Below the pieces are notes generated by a model, which did no database searches, had not been told where the DNA came from, and worked only from the letters and a program-made list of their open reading frames with translations. From assembly GCF_018614075.1 (NCBI RefSeq), contig NZ_JAGGOZ010000029.1, forward strand, positions 1-64,000: DNA of 64,000 bases. The letters run 5' to 3'. Below are positions 25,570-33,653 of this stretch, one piece after another. The translations under genes and the position numbers were made by a program. Numbering within the stretch: position 1 is the stretch's first letter; each line of letters opens with the position of its first letter. The DNA is from Streptomyces sp. ISL-94. GTDB lineage: Bacteria > Actinomycetota > Actinomycetes > Streptomycetales > Streptomycetaceae.

Positions 25570-26112
25570 TCACCCCGGGAAGGTGACCTCGTCGGCCGTG
25601 CGGATGTCCGCCGCCATGTTGGTCTGCATCATCCGCAGGGCGGCGTCGGCCAGGTCCTGGTGGATGTGGGCGACCGCGTCCCGTACGACCGTCACGCGCA
25701 GGTGGCGGATGTGCGCGTCCAGGGCGGAGTAGAGCACGCACTGCTCCGTGACCTGTCCGCACAGGATCAGGTGGTCCACGTCCAGCTGCCCGAGCAGATA
25801 GGCGAGCGGTGTCTCGTAGAAGATGGAATGCCGCGCCTTGATGATGAAGAGCGAGTCGCCGTCGGGTGCGACGGGCTTCACCAGATCGGCGTGCGGGCCC
25901 GCCAAGGCCGTCTCCAGGATCTCGCCGTGGTGGGAGCGCCACTCTCCGAAGTTGTCGTTCACGTAGATGACCGGGCCGCCGCGGTGGCGGGCGCGGTCCA
26001 GCAGGGCCCGGACGCCGGGCAGGGCGTCGCGTACGGCGGGCAGCAGCAGCTCCGCATCCTCATGGTCATAGGTGTTGATCATGTCGATGACCACCAGCGC
26101 GCTGCGGGCCAC
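25570..26112 (-). CDS. isochorismatase-like cysteine hydrolase
   Basis: A 180-residue member of the isochorismatase/nicotinamidase-like cysteine hydrolase superfamily. The Asp-Lys-Cys triad is visible: Asp in ALVVIDMINTY (residue about 10), Lys in LFIIKARHSIF (about 99), and Cys in GQVTEQCVLYSALDA (about 133) after a cis-peptide-type Val-Thr. Substrate cannot be told from sequence. The GTG start opens directly with the first beta strand; upstream in-frame sequence is Gly/Arg-rich and unconserved. The 314 bases between this start and the divergent VOC gene contain GC-rich hairpins (for example around 26370-26390) but no gene. Confidence 0.8.
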   Translation of the reverse strand: MARSALVVIDMINTYDHEDAELLLPAVRDALPGVRALLDRARHRGGPVIYVNDNFGEWRSHHGEILETALAGPHADLVKPVAPDGDSLFIIKARHSIFYETPLAYLLGQLDVDHLILCGQVTEQCVLYSALDAHIRHLRVTVVRDAVAHIHQDLADAALRMMQTNMAADIRTADEVTFPG

Positions 26113-26426
26113 CGCTACCAGCCCCGACCCGCCGGACGGCGCCCCGCCCGCCCCCCGGCCCGCGCGGCGCACTCGTCGCGGGGATCGCGGCGACCGCCTA
26201 CGACCGTCATCCCACACCTCCGGGAGTCCGTGCCACGCACCGTCGGACCGACGCTGATCACCCGGCGCCTGCCCCGTTCCCGTCGCACCACACCCCGACG
26301 GTGACGGTTGGCACGCCGCCTGCTGGGCAGGCGCCTTCCGTGACACGCGGGCGCGCGTGCCGGACGGCCCGGGCCGCTGCCCGGGCCCGGCACCGGCCGC
26401 CGCTTGCGAAGATCGGAGCGTGAACC

Positions 26427-27218
26427 GTGCGGACTTCCACCCGGGACGTCTTCGGCGCATGCTGCTGGGTCAGTCTGATGGCCCGCGATCTCGACGCGGC
26501 GAAGGAGTTCTACGGCACGGTCCTGAACTGGGACTTCCGGCCGGCACGCCTGGGCGAGGCATTCGTCGTCGCCGAGCTGGAAGGCGTGCCCGTGGCGGGC
26601 ATCGGCGCTCTGGCGACCCATCTGGCCGTGCCGGTGGCATGGACGGTGTACTTCGCCGTCGACGATGCCGACGTGGCGGTCGACCGGGTCCGCGAGCGCA
26701 GCGGCACCATCGCGGTCGGCCCGGTCTCCTTCACCTCCGGCGGCCGTGGAGCCCTGGTCGCCGACCGGGACGGCGCGGCCTTCGGAATCTGGGAGGGTCC
26801 GGTCTCAGCCGACTGGCGGATTGGCGCGGGCCAGGCCCCGGCCTGGCTGGAACTGCGTACCCGGGACGCCTTCGAAGCCGCGATCTTCTACGGCGAAGTA
26901 CTGGAGTGGGCCACGGGCCGGCCCGGCTGCTGCGAGGTCTCCTACGAGGAAGACGAGGTCGTCCTGCGGGAGGCGGGCGAGCCCGTCGCCCGCCTGAACA
27001 GCGGCCCGGTCGACACCAGGGCCCCCGACCCGCACCTGCAGCCCCGCTGGCACGTCCACTTCCGCGTCCCCGACCTCGACAAGGCCGTCGAGACGGCGGA
27101 GGCCCACGGCGGCAGGGCCCTGACGCCCCTCGCCTCGAACGCGACGGAGCGCTGGATGACCCTGCGCGACCCCGACGGAGCGATCTTCACGCTGACGGCC
27201 GACCGCCCCGCCCGCTGA
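26427..27218 (+). CDS. VOC (glyoxalase/bleomycin-resistance fold) protein, copy 1
   Basis: A 263-residue protein with two tandem vicinal-oxygen-chelate domains: residues about 10-120 (SLMARDLDAAKEFYGTVLNW to GPVSFTSGGRGALVADRDGA) and about 135-260 (WLELRTRDAFEAAIFYGEVL to LRDPDGAIFTLT). Family members include glyoxalases, dioxygenases and antibiotic-binding proteins, so no function is assigned. It has a close paralogue at 55511-56311, very similar over nearly its whole length. The GTG start is preceded by GGAG. Confidence 0.85.
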   Translation: MRTSTRDVFGACCWVSLMARDLDAAKEFYGTVLNWDFRPARLGEAFVVAELEGVPVAGIGALATHLAVPVAWTVYFAVDDADVAVDRVRERSGTIAVGPVSFTSGGRGALVADRDGAAFGIWEGPVSADWRIGAGQAPAWLELRTRDAFEAAIFYGEVLEWATGRPGCCEVSYEEDEVVLREAGEPVARLNSGPVDTRAPDPHLQPRWHVHFRVPDLDKAVETAEAHGGRALTPLASNATERWMTLRDPDGAIFTLTADRPAR

Positions 27219-27237
27219 CCCCCGACTGCTTACCGCG

Positions 27238-28011
27238 TCAGTCACGCAGGGTCTCCCTTCCCGCGATGACGTCGCGGGCCGCCTCGGTCACACTCTGCCC
27301 GCGCGCGAAGGCGTGGGCTCGCAGCCGGGCGAGGGCCTGCTGCGGATCCAGCTCGAGGAACACCATGAGCATCCCGGTCGCCTGGTGCACCTCCTCGTGA
27401 CCGTTCTCGGCGGCGTCCAGCCAGCGTCCCGGCTCCCCGCCGGGAAGGTTGCCCAAGGCCAGGAAAGCGTCGGTGATGGCGTCCGCGGCCGGGAAGGCGA
27501 GGGCGCGGTCGCTCTCACTGAGGGGGCCGGGGTCGCGCCGGTAGAGGTCAAGGGTGCCCATCGCCAGGATGCCGGCGGGGCTCAGGGGCAGCGAGAACAC
27601 GGCTCGTACTCCGAGTTCGACAGCCTGCTGGGCGAACACCGGCCAGCGCAGGGCGTCCGTCCCGGAGGTCAGGTCGGCGGCCAGCACCGGCGCCATGAGC
27701 TCCATGGCGCTGTGGGAGGGGCCGTCACCCAGCGTGTACTGCGCCTCGGCCAGCCGGCCGGCCGTCTCGTCGCTGGACCACCACAGCGCCCGGACGTCAT
27801 CGCCGCCGGACAGCGATACAGACACCCCGGTGATGTCGAGGAGATCGACGCACGGCCTGCACAGACCCGCCACGGCGTTCCCGGCGCCCTCCGGCCCGCT
27901 CCCGGTCGCGGCGGCGGCCATGCTCAGGCGCCGAAGCGCCTCGTCGGTGTCGGAGCCCGGTGCCGACGGCACGTCGGCAAAGCCGTCGCCCTCGTCGGGC
28001 AAGGCGCTCAT
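27238..28011 (-). CDS. GAF-ANTAR RNA-binding regulator
   Basis: A 257-residue two-domain regulator. A GAF sensor domain (about 30-170, with LCRPCVDLLDITGVSVSLSG and GVRAVFSLPLSPAGILAMGT) is followed by an ANTAR domain (about 195-250: ENGHEEVHQATGMLMVFLEL and LRAHAFARGQSVTEAARDVI). ANTAR proteins bind paired hairpins in nascent RNA and cause antitermination. The ligand sensed by the GAF domain is unknown. The ATG has a GGAGGTG motif, while an upstream in-frame extension does not. A gggtat hexamer on the same strand lies about 35 bases upstream but lacks a convincing -35. Confidence 0.88.
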   Translation of the reverse strand: MSALPDEGDGFADVPSAPGSDTDEALRRLSMAAAATGSGPEGAGNAVAGLCRPCVDLLDITGVSVSLSGGDDVRALWWSSDETAGRLAEAQYTLGDGPSHSAMELMAPVLAADLTSGTDALRWPVFAQQAVELGVRAVFSLPLSPAGILAMGTLDLYRRDPGPLSESDRALAFPAADAITDAFLALGNLPGGEPGRWLDAAENGHEEVHQATGMLMVFLELDPQQALARLRAHAFARGQSVTEAARDVIAGRETLRD

Positions 28012-28187
28012 CCGCGCCACCTCCACACGGAGTAGTCGCCCATACCCGCAGTCTCCCACTCCTGGCCGACACTCCTGGCGACGCCGAACCATGCACGGAC
28101 GCGCGCGAGGTGGACGCGGCGGACGCGCGGTAGCCGCCCGGTGGACCGGCCCGGCCCGCCGTCTCGCCCCGCCGTCGGAGCCCAGCC

Positions 28188-28673
28188 CTATCCCTCGGGT
28201 TCGAAGCCCCCTTCTTCTCCCCCGGTTTCGTCGGGCTCCTCGACGATGTGCACGGCGGCCTCCTCCGCCGAGGCCGCCCCGCCGTTCACGCCCACGTCCT
28301 GGGCCATGACGGAGATGTGGCGTGAGGGCCCCGTCTCCTCCGCAGGGGCCAGCCGTCCCGCGCGCACGGGGCCGGCCTGCGGGGCGTCGCTCTCGTCGGC
28401 GAACTCGTCCCAGGTTCCCTCGTCGTCCGGGCCGGGCTCGGGAACCTCGCGGGCGAGACGCTGGTCGAGGGTCTCCCCCGTGTGCCGTCCCTCGGCGGTC
28501 GTGGCCGGATCGTTGACGCCCAGCGGCCGCTCGGGCGGCGAGTACCCCGTGTCGAGGGTCTCGTCGAGCCCGGGCTCGTCCAGGGCGTTCTCCATGTCGG
28601 GCAGCGCCTCGGCCGGAACGTCGCCCTCGTGCGGTTGGTAGACCTCGTCGCCGTGGGACTCGGTGCCGCTCAT
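28188..28673 (-). CDS. DUF5709 acidic protein
   Basis: A 161-residue acidic, probably disordered protein of the actinobacterial DUF5709 family. Typical elements are the N-terminal DEVYQPHEGDVP, LDTGYSPPERPLGVN with an adjacent DPATT, and GETLDQRLAREVPEP in the middle. The family is of unknown function. The Asp/Glu content and absence of hydrophobic segments are visible; a stress-protectant role would be inference. A GGGAGG motif precedes the ATG. It lies 14 bases downstream of the DUF6480 gene on the same strand, likely one operon. Confidence 0.85.
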   Translation of the reverse strand: MSGTESHGDEVYQPHEGDVPAEALPDMENALDEPGLDETLDTGYSPPERPLGVNDPATTAEGRHTGETLDQRLAREVPEPGPDDEGTWDEFADESDAPQAGPVRAGRLAPAEETGPSRHISVMAQDVGVNGGAASAEEAAVHIVEEPDETGGEEGGFEPEG

Positions 28674-28687
28674 GAAGCCTCCCCGGT

Positions 28688-28930
28688 TCAGAAGTCCACC
28701 ACTATGGCGAAGACGAGGAAGAACAAGGCGCAGATCACCGCCAGCACGACGATGATCGCGAGAGGGCCTCGGACCCACCCCCGCTTCAGCGGCCGGTGAG
28801 GTCCGGCGCCGGTGGCGGTGCTCGCCTCTCCCGGCGGCGTCTCCCCGGGCGGAACTCCGCCGCCCGGTTCGAGTCCTGGTGTCACACGGGGATCGGGGTC
28901 CGGGTTGCTTTCCGGGATGTCTCTGGTCAT
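28688..28930 (-). CDS. DUF6480-type small membrane protein
   Basis: An 80-residue protein with a Pro/Gly/Asp-rich N-terminus (SNPDPDPRVTPGLEPGGGVP) and one C-terminal membrane helix (PLAIIVVLAVICALFFLVFA). It matches a small streptomycete family that I recall as DUF6480. The topology suggests a cytoplasmic disordered head and a single anchor. A GGAG motif precedes the ATG; a second in-frame ATG 12 codons upstream is possible. It is divergent from the CBS gene and upstream of the DUF5709 gene. Confidence 0.75.
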   Translation of the reverse strand: MTRDIPESNPDPDPRVTPGLEPGGGVPPGETPPGEASTATGAGPHRPLKRGWVRGPLAIIVVLAVICALFFLVFAIVVDF

Positions 28931-28995
28931 ACCTGGCGGCTCCCCGTGATCGGGGATGTCATGCATGCCCGGGGCCTTCTTCGGGCCTGGTCGGC

Positions 28996-29020
28996 GTATG
29001 CCGGCCCGGAGCCGGGGTAG
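28996..29020 (+). promoter_or_regulatory. sigma-B-class promoter-like motif before the CBS gene
   Basis: The sequence gtat-N15-gggtag fits the Streptomyces sigma-B consensus GNNT-N14-16-GGGTA(C/T) except for the last base. It lies 46 bases upstream of the CBS start. The same GNNT-N15-GGGTAG arrangement occurs before three other genes in the window. Confidence 0.45.
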
Positions 29021-29066
29021 GCGCGCCACAGGACCCAACCAACTCGAACCGGAAAGGCACATCGTC

Positions 29067-29480
29067 ATGACCACGGCGCGAGACATCATGACTCCGGAAC
29101 CGGAATGTATCGACGCTGAGTCGACTGTCCTCGAAGCGGCCAAGAAGATGGCACGCCTCGATGTCGGCGCGCTGCCGATCTGCGGTACCGATCACAAGCT
29201 GAAGGGGATGCTGACCGACCGGGACATCGTCACCAAGGTCCTCGCAGTCGGCAAGGACCCCGCGACGTGCAAGGCGGGCGAACTCTCCCAGGGCGAGGCC
29301 GTCACCATCGGCGCCGACGACGACGCCCAGGAGATCCTCCACACCATGGCCCAGCACAAGGTCCGGCGCCTGCCCGTGATCGACGGCCACGACCTCGTCG
29401 GGATCGTCTCCCAGGCCGACGTCGCCCGTGCGCTGCCGGACCCGAAGGTCGGCGACCTCCTCGAAGCCATTTCCAGCTGA
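29067..29480 (+). CDS. tandem CBS-domain protein
   Basis: A 137-residue protein made of two CBS domains (about 8-60 and 75-130), a Bateman module that typically binds adenine nucleotides and senses energy state. The repeats are seen as ARDIMTPEPECIDAESTVLE with LTDRDIVTKVLAVGKDP, and then LHTMAQHKVRRLPVID with GIVSQADVARALPDPKV. There is no attached catalytic domain. Stand-alone CBS proteins are frequent in actinobacterial stress regulons such as the hypoxic response. The ATG lies after a ggaaagg motif. Confidence 0.88.
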   Translation: MTTARDIMTPEPECIDAESTVLEAAKKMARLDVGALPICGTDHKLKGMLTDRDIVTKVLAVGKDPATCKAGELSQGEAVTIGADDDAQEILHTMAQHKVRRLPVIDGHDLVGIVSQADVARALPDPKVGDLLEAISS

Positions 29481-29493
29481 CCGGCGTTCTTCT

Positions 29494-29539
29494 GCGGCTG
29501 ACTCGGCCGGACGTCTTGACGTCCGGCCGAGTCAGCCGC
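29494..29539. terminator. 22-bp perfect hairpin after the CBS gene
   Basis: Two 22-base arms that are exact reverse complements (left arm begins gcggctgactcggcc) are separated by only two T residues. It starts 13 bases after the CBS stop and faces the 3' end of the convergent DUF3040 gene, so it is a good bidirectional terminator. Confidence 0.85.
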
Positions 29540-29578
29540 GTCCGGGCACGGAATCGTTGATCGGCCGAGGTCCGCTCG

Positions 29579-29899
29579 TCATCGGTAGCGGCGACACCAG
29601 CGGCTCAGCAGCGCGGCGGTGACGAGCAGGGTGGCCGGCCAGGTGACGGCGAAGGCAGTGATCCACGCGCCGGAGTCGGTGGCGACGGCCAGGGTGAGAA
29701 GCACCAGGCAGGCCGTGACGCACGCGGCGAGCAGCAGCCGCGCCGAGGAGGCCCGGACGGACCGCCAGAAGTGCGGATCCGGCCCGGTGCCGGTCTGCAG
29801 GGTGCGCAGTCTGCGCTCCATGAGCCGGTCCCGCCCCAGGGCCTGCTCGATCGCGTCCAGGCTCTGCCGTTCTCGCGGGGTCAGGGGCGGGGGATGCAT
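29579..29899 (-). CDS. DUF3040-type small membrane protein, copy 1
   Basis: A 106-residue protein with the DUF3040-like N-terminal helix (LTPRERQSLDAIEQALGRDR), a short Arg-rich linker and two membrane helices (LLLAACVTACLVLLTLAVA and WITAFAVTWPATLLVTAALL). The C-terminus is Arg/Trp/Cys-rich (RWCRRYR). It has a distant paralogue at 35242-35598 with the same architecture. The gene follows the DUF6328 gene by about 24 bases on the same strand. Function unknown. Confidence 0.75.
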   Translation of the reverse strand: MHPPPLTPRERQSLDAIEQALGRDRLMERRLRTLQTGTGPDPHFWRSVRASSARLLLAACVTACLVLLTLAVATDSGAWITAFAVTWPATLLVTAALLSRWCRRYR

Positions 29900-29923
29900 G
29901 GCGGCCTCCCGGTCGGGCGGGCG

Positions 29924-30487
29924 TCAAGGGGCGCGGCGGGCCGCTCGGCGGCGCAGCCGGAGGGGCAGGACGTACCAGCACAGGGCGAACCACCCCATCA
30001 CCGAGGCGACGAGGACCTGTGCAAGGGGCCGGGGAAGTACGACGTCCAGGATGAGGAGCAGAGTGCAGGCGATGGTCAGGGCGAGGAGCGCCATCCCGCA
30101 CACCATCATGCGGCCGGCGGCTTCCACCACCTCGTCCTTCATCCGCAGGCCGGACAAACAGCGGTGGATGGCCACCGGTGCGATCAAGGCGGCCGTCGAG
30201 GAGGCGCCGAGCACGACGGTGACCACGTACAGGGCGCGGTCGAATGTCGTCAGCTCGTCGAACCGGGAGGTGAAGGCGATGCTGAGGAGGAAGCCGAAGA
30301 GGACCTGCACGCCGGTCTGAGCCACACGTGTTTCCTGGAGGATCTCGGCCCAGCGGCGGTTCACGCGCTCGCGGGCACTCTCCGGCGGCCCGTCCGCCGC
30401 CCCTTGCGGCCCGGGCTCCACCTCCCCCGTCGGCCCGGGACCTGCTGTCGCAGCAGAAGCGACTTTGTGTCGTGCGGCGGTGGTCAT
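29924..30487 (-). CDS. DUF6328-type membrane protein
   Basis: A 187-residue membrane protein. After a disordered Ala/Gly/Pro N-terminus comes the family signature RWAEILQETRVAQTGVQVLF followed by four predicted membrane helices (one containing GFLLSIAFTSRF, then VVTVVLGASSTAALIAPVAI, and two near the C-terminus). An Arg/Ala-rich tail ends the protein. The family name DUF6328 is recalled rather than searched. Probably co-transcribed with the DUF3040 gene downstream. Confidence 0.8.
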   Translation of the reverse strand: MTTAARHKVASAATAGPGPTGEVEPGPQGAADGPPESARERVNRRWAEILQETRVAQTGVQVLFGFLLSIAFTSRFDELTTFDRALYVVTVVLGASSTAALIAPVAIHRCLSGLRMKDEVVEAAGRMMVCGMALLALTIACTLLLILDVVLPRPLAQVLVASVMGWFALCWYVLPLRLRRRAARRAP

Positions 30488-30647
30488 GGCGCGCCCTCCT
30501 CGATTCCTGCGCCTACCCGGCCGAAGTCCCGGTATTCGAACTTCTGCCCTGCGCCCGGGCCGGCTCGTACGAGCACCCGCCCGGGCGCCTACCTGTTTCG
30601 GACCCTCCGCCGCCGGGATCCCCTCTCTCCCTGACGCAGACGCGAGG

Positions 30648-30992
30648 TCAGTTGCCGAGGGCCTTCTTGAGCTGCTGCTTGTTCATCGTGGAGCGGCCCT
30701 CGACGCCGCGCTTCTTCGCCTCCTCGTACAGCTCGTCGCGCGTGCGTTCGGTAGAAGACCCGCCGCCTCCGCCTCCGCCACCGCCGGACTTCTGGCCCCC
30801 GCGCTGGGAAGGCGACTTGCCCTGGGTGGAACTACGGCTGGACGACTTCGACTCGCCGGACTGGGCCCGCTCCTTGTTCACCGTACGGGCCGCCATCTCC
30901 TTCGCGCGGCCTTCCGACATGCCGCGCTCCTCACCGGACTCCTTGATGTGTTCGTACTGGCGCTCACGCTTGCCGCCGGAACCTCGAGGCAT
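30648..30992 (-). CDS. Rho-N/SAP-like basic protein (often annotated plasmid stabilization)
   Basis: A 114-residue basic protein with a Ser/Gly-rich centre containing a run of nine glycines. The C-terminal 35 residues (RTRDELYEEAKKRGVEGRST and MNKQQLKKAL) match the Rho-termination-factor N-terminal/SAP-like helical fold that binds nucleic acid. The N-terminus (MPRGSGGKRERQYEHIKESG and KEMAARTVNKERA) is the conserved part of proteins called plasmid stabilization protein in streptomycetes. That name is traditional and not evidence of plasmid function. No signal or membrane segment. Confidence 0.8.
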   Translation of the reverse strand: MPRGSGGKRERQYEHIKESGEERGMSEGRAKEMAARTVNKERAQSGESKSSSRSSTQGKSPSQRGGQKSGGGGGGGGGSSTERTRDELYEEAKKRGVEGRSTMNKQQLKKALGN

Positions 30993-31142
30993 TACAGATC
31001 TCCTTCACCATCGCTGGGGGTTGCACCCCTCATGCTGCGAGCCCGTACGCCCGCCCGCACGCCGACCACGTCCATCCGCGTGTGTGCACCGGGCCGGCGA
31101 TGTGCCGGGGGGCAGGTGTCTGCGGCGGGGGCTCTGGTGCGC

Positions 31143-31167
31143 GCGTACCCACTCTCACCGGGGGTAG
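31143..31167 (+). promoter_or_regulatory. sigma-B-class promoter-like motif before the SDR gene
   Basis: The motif gcgt-N15-gggtag ends only nine bases before the ATG of the SDR gene. If used, transcription would begin at or next to the start codon and the mRNA would be leaderless. Confidence 0.45.
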
Positions 31168-31176
31168 GCGACCCGT

Positions 31177-31977
31177 ATGAACAGTTCGCGCCCTTTGGCT
31201 GTCATCACCGGCGCCTCGAGCGGAATCGGTCTCGAGCTGGCCCGGGAATTCGCCGCACAGGGCCACGACCTCGTGATAGCCGCCGAAGACGAGGCCATCC
31301 ACGAGGCCGCCCTCCGGCTGGGTTCCCGCGGGGCCCGGGTCCGGGCAGTGCGAACGGATCTGGCCACCTACGACGGGGCCGAATCCCTCGTCCACGAGGT
31401 GCGCGCCGAGCACCGGCCGGTGAGCGCCCTGGTCCTCAACGCCGGTATCGGCCAGGGAGGTTCCTTCCTGGAGACGGAGCTGGCCGACTTGGGCCGGGTG
31501 ATCGACCTCAACATCAGCTCGACCGTCCACCTGGCCCGCCGGCTGCTCCCGGACATGGCCGCCGGTGGCGGCGGCCGACTGCTCATCACTTCATCCGTCG
31601 CGGCGGAACTGCCCGGTCCGTTCCACGCCGTCTACAACGCCTCCAAGGCGTTCCTCCACTCCTTCGGTCTGGCTCTGCGCGCGGAGCTGGCGGACACCGG
31701 TGTATCGGTCACGGTGCTCCTCCCCGGAGCCACCGACACGCGCTTCTTCGTCCGGGCAGGCCTGCTCAACACGCGGCTCGGGCGGTCGAGGAAGGACGAC
31801 CCGGAGCTGGTTGCCCGACAGGCGTACAAGGCCCTGATGGCCGGCCATGCCCAAGTGGTGGCCGGCTCGCTGCACACCCGCGCCCAAGAGCTGGCCACCC
31901 ATGCCCTGCCGGCCCCCGCGAAGGCAGCTGTGCACCGACGCCTGGCCAAACCGGGCGGAAGCCGGAGCCATCTGTGA
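31177..31977 (+). CDS. SDR family oxidoreductase
   Basis: A 266-residue classical short-chain dehydrogenase. It has TGASSGIGLELAREFAAQGH at residues 11-30, NAGIGQGG near 88, ITSSVAAELPG with the catalytic Ser near 140, and YNASKAFLHSF with the YxxxK pair near 153. GHAQVVAGSLHTRAQE near the C-terminus is typical of the subgroup annotated as ketoacyl reductase-like. No Shine-Dalgarno motif is visible upstream, consistent with a leaderless transcript from the adjacent gggtag promoter-like motif. Confidence 0.85.
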   Translation: MNSSRPLAVITGASSGIGLELAREFAAQGHDLVIAAEDEAIHEAALRLGSRGARVRAVRTDLATYDGAESLVHEVRAEHRPVSALVLNAGIGQGGSFLETELADLGRVIDLNISSTVHLARRLLPDMAAGGGGRLLITSSVAAELPGPFHAVYNASKAFLHSFGLALRAELADTGVSVTVLLPGATDTRFFVRAGLLNTRLGRSRKDDPELVARQAYKALMAGHAQVVAGSLHTRAQELATHALPAPAKAAVHRRLAKPGGSRSHL

Positions 31978-32095
31978 GCTCCGCGCGGACAGCGACCACG
32001 CGGCGGCGGATCCACGGCGTGATCACCGCCCGGGAGGGTAGAGGCAGGACTCGGGTGCGCGAGAGCCGTGCCCCAAGCCGTGGGAGGACCATGAC

Positions 32096-32368
32096 ATGGA
32101 GTGGGCTTCATGGACGACCGTCGCGGTCTTCGCCGGCCGGGGCGGAGTGTCCACGGTCGAGGCGGGGATCATCGATGGCGAGATCGATGTCCACACGACA
32201 TGGGCGGCCGGCGAGGCCCATGTAGCGGTCCAATACCGCGGCGGGTCGCACTGGTTCACCCTCGCGGGCAGCCCCGTGCCCTGCCCGTCGGCCGACGCGA
32301 GCAGGGCGCTCCACGACGACGTGGTCGAAGCCGTGCGCGCCGGCGGCGCGGCAACCGTGCCGGACTGA
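32096..32368 (+). CDS. small conserved protein of unknown function
   Basis: A 90-residue soluble protein (MEWASWTTVAVFAGRGGVST, then HVAVQYRGGSHWFTLAGSPV). The pattern of alternating hydrophobic residues suggests a small beta-sheet fold with a C-terminal helix (DASRALHDDVVEAVRAG). I do not recognise a named domain. A gggagg motif supports the ATG; another ATG six bases upstream is in a different frame. Confidence 0.65.
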   Translation: MEWASWTTVAVFAGRGGVSTVEAGIIDGEIDVHTTWAAGEAHVAVQYRGGSHWFTLAGSPVPCPSADASRALHDDVVEAVRAGGAATVPD

Positions 32369-32399
32369 ACCCGTGCCACTGAGTCGGCCGGTGTCCGGG

Positions 32400-32610
32400 C
32401 ATCGCCGATCGCGGCGCGAAGGGCCTGCTCCAGCCTGCTCCAGCACCGGGTGGGCGCCGTCTCGGTGGCTGCGCATGGCCAGGGCCGTCTGCGCCATGAG
32501 TGGGGGCGGCGTCCTGGCGTCCGCCGTACGGATCGCGTTCGCGAGGATGCGGCGGGCGGTCTCGGCGGTGCAGGGCCCCAGCGCCGTCACGGTCCCGGTC
32601 GCGCGACCGA
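32400..32610 (-). pseudogene. possible ANTAR-like C-terminal remnant
   Basis: In the otherwise unannotated 413-base gap before the next gene, one minus-strand frame reads GTVTALGPCTAETARRILAN followed by AIRTADARTPP and ends in a hydrophilic stretch. This resembles the end of an ANTAR or similar helical regulator domain, without a start or upstream domain. Evidence is weak. The rest of 32611-32781 shows only GC-rich, repetitive sequence and no supported gene. Confidence 0.22.
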
Positions 32611-32781
32611 GGGCGGCCGGGCCGGGAGCGTCCGGTGCGGCGTCCCCGCCGGGGTGCGGCGTCCCCGCCGGCCGGGGAAAGGTGGGGCGCTGGTGGGTGG
32701 GACATCCCCCTGGGGAGTGACGCTCCCCCGCCCTCGGGGCCGCGCGGGCGAATGGTGCCGGCAGCCCTCCCCGCTGCCCTG

Positions 32782-33597
32782 TCAGGGGCGCCGCCAGCGG
32801 TCGTCCTCCATGTGGGAGCCCGCCATCGGGCCCATCCGGAGCATGCCGCCGTCGACGGCCCAGGAAGCGCCGGTGACGTACGAAGCGCCCTCGCCGGCGA
32901 GGAACGCGATGACAGCGGCGACCTCGCGGGCGTCTCCGGGCCTGCCCAGCGGTACACCGGGCCGCGACTCGCGCCGGACGTCCCGGTCCTCCTGGCCGGT
33001 CATCGGGGTGGCGATCTCCCCCGGGGCCACGGAGTTGACCGTGATGCCGTGTTCGGCCAGCTCCAGGGCCATCACCTGGGTGAGCAGCCCCAGTCCGCCC
33101 TTCGCCGCGCAGTAGGGCCCGGCCCCGACGCGCGGCTGGTGTTCGTGCACGGAGGTGACGTTGACGATCCGCCCCCCGGCGCCTTGGGCGATCATGCGGC
33201 GTGCCGCGTGTTGGGAGCACAGGAGGGGCCCGACCAGGTCGACGTCGAGCACCTCGCGCACGGTGTCGAGGTCGAGGTCCAGGAACGGTGTGGCCGTCCC
33301 GGTACCCGCGTTGTTCACCAGCACGTCGATCCTGCCCAGCTCGTCCGCGAGGTGGTCGATCTCGTCCGCCGCGGCCGGCAGGCGGGTCAGGTCGAGCCGG
33401 GTGACGACGGCCCGCCGCCCGTGGCTGCGGACTTCGGCGGCGGTGTCCTGCGCACCCTTTTCGTCGGTGTGCCAGGTGATCCCGATGTCCATTCCGTCCG
33501 AGGCCAGCCGGACCGCGGTGGCCCGGCCGATACCGGAGTCCGCACCGGTGACCACTGCGGCCGTGGGCCTGCGTCCGCCGTCGTTGAAGCGGGTCAT
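32782..33597 (-). CDS. SDR family oxidoreductase (glucose dehydrogenase-like)
   Basis: A 271-residue classical SDR of the group that includes glucose-1-dehydrogenases and general-stress oxidoreductases. The cofactor motif is VVTGADSGIGRATAVRLASD, NNAGTGTA near 95, NVTSVHEHQPR with the catalytic Ser near 145, and YCAAKGG with Tyr/Lys near 158. VNSVAPGEIATPMTGQ and the closing GASWAVDGGMLRMGPM are typical. The ATG (MTRFNDGG) has a GAAAGG-type motif upstream. A gggtag hexamer lies about 55 bases upstream on this strand but lacks a clear -35. Confidence 0.85.
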   Translation of the reverse strand: MTRFNDGGRRPTAAVVTGADSGIGRATAVRLASDGMDIGITWHTDEKGAQDTAAEVRSHGRRAVVTRLDLTRLPAAADEIDHLADELGRIDVLVNNAGTGTATPFLDLDLDTVREVLDVDLVGPLLCSQHAARRMIAQGAGGRIVNVTSVHEHQPRVGAGPYCAAKGGLGLLTQVMALELAEHGITVNSVAPGEIATPMTGQEDRDVRRESRPGVPLGRPGDAREVAAVIAFLAGEGASYVTGASWAVDGGMLRMGPMAGSHMEDDRWRRP

Positions 33598-33653
33598 GGC
33601 AGCGCCTTTCTCCCGTGGGATGCCCGGCCCCCTGTCGAGGCCGCATCGCGCTG

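Noticed and set aside
30648..30992. Plasmid or integrative-element origin suggested by the plasmid-stabilization-type name.
   Set aside because: The name is historical; the protein has only a Rho-N/SAP-like domain and no replication or transfer genes are present.
32373..32720. A 115-codon plus-strand frame in the gap before the 32782-33597 SDR gene.
   Set aside because: Low-complexity composition, no ribosome site and no family resemblance; the opposite strand looks slightly more gene-like.
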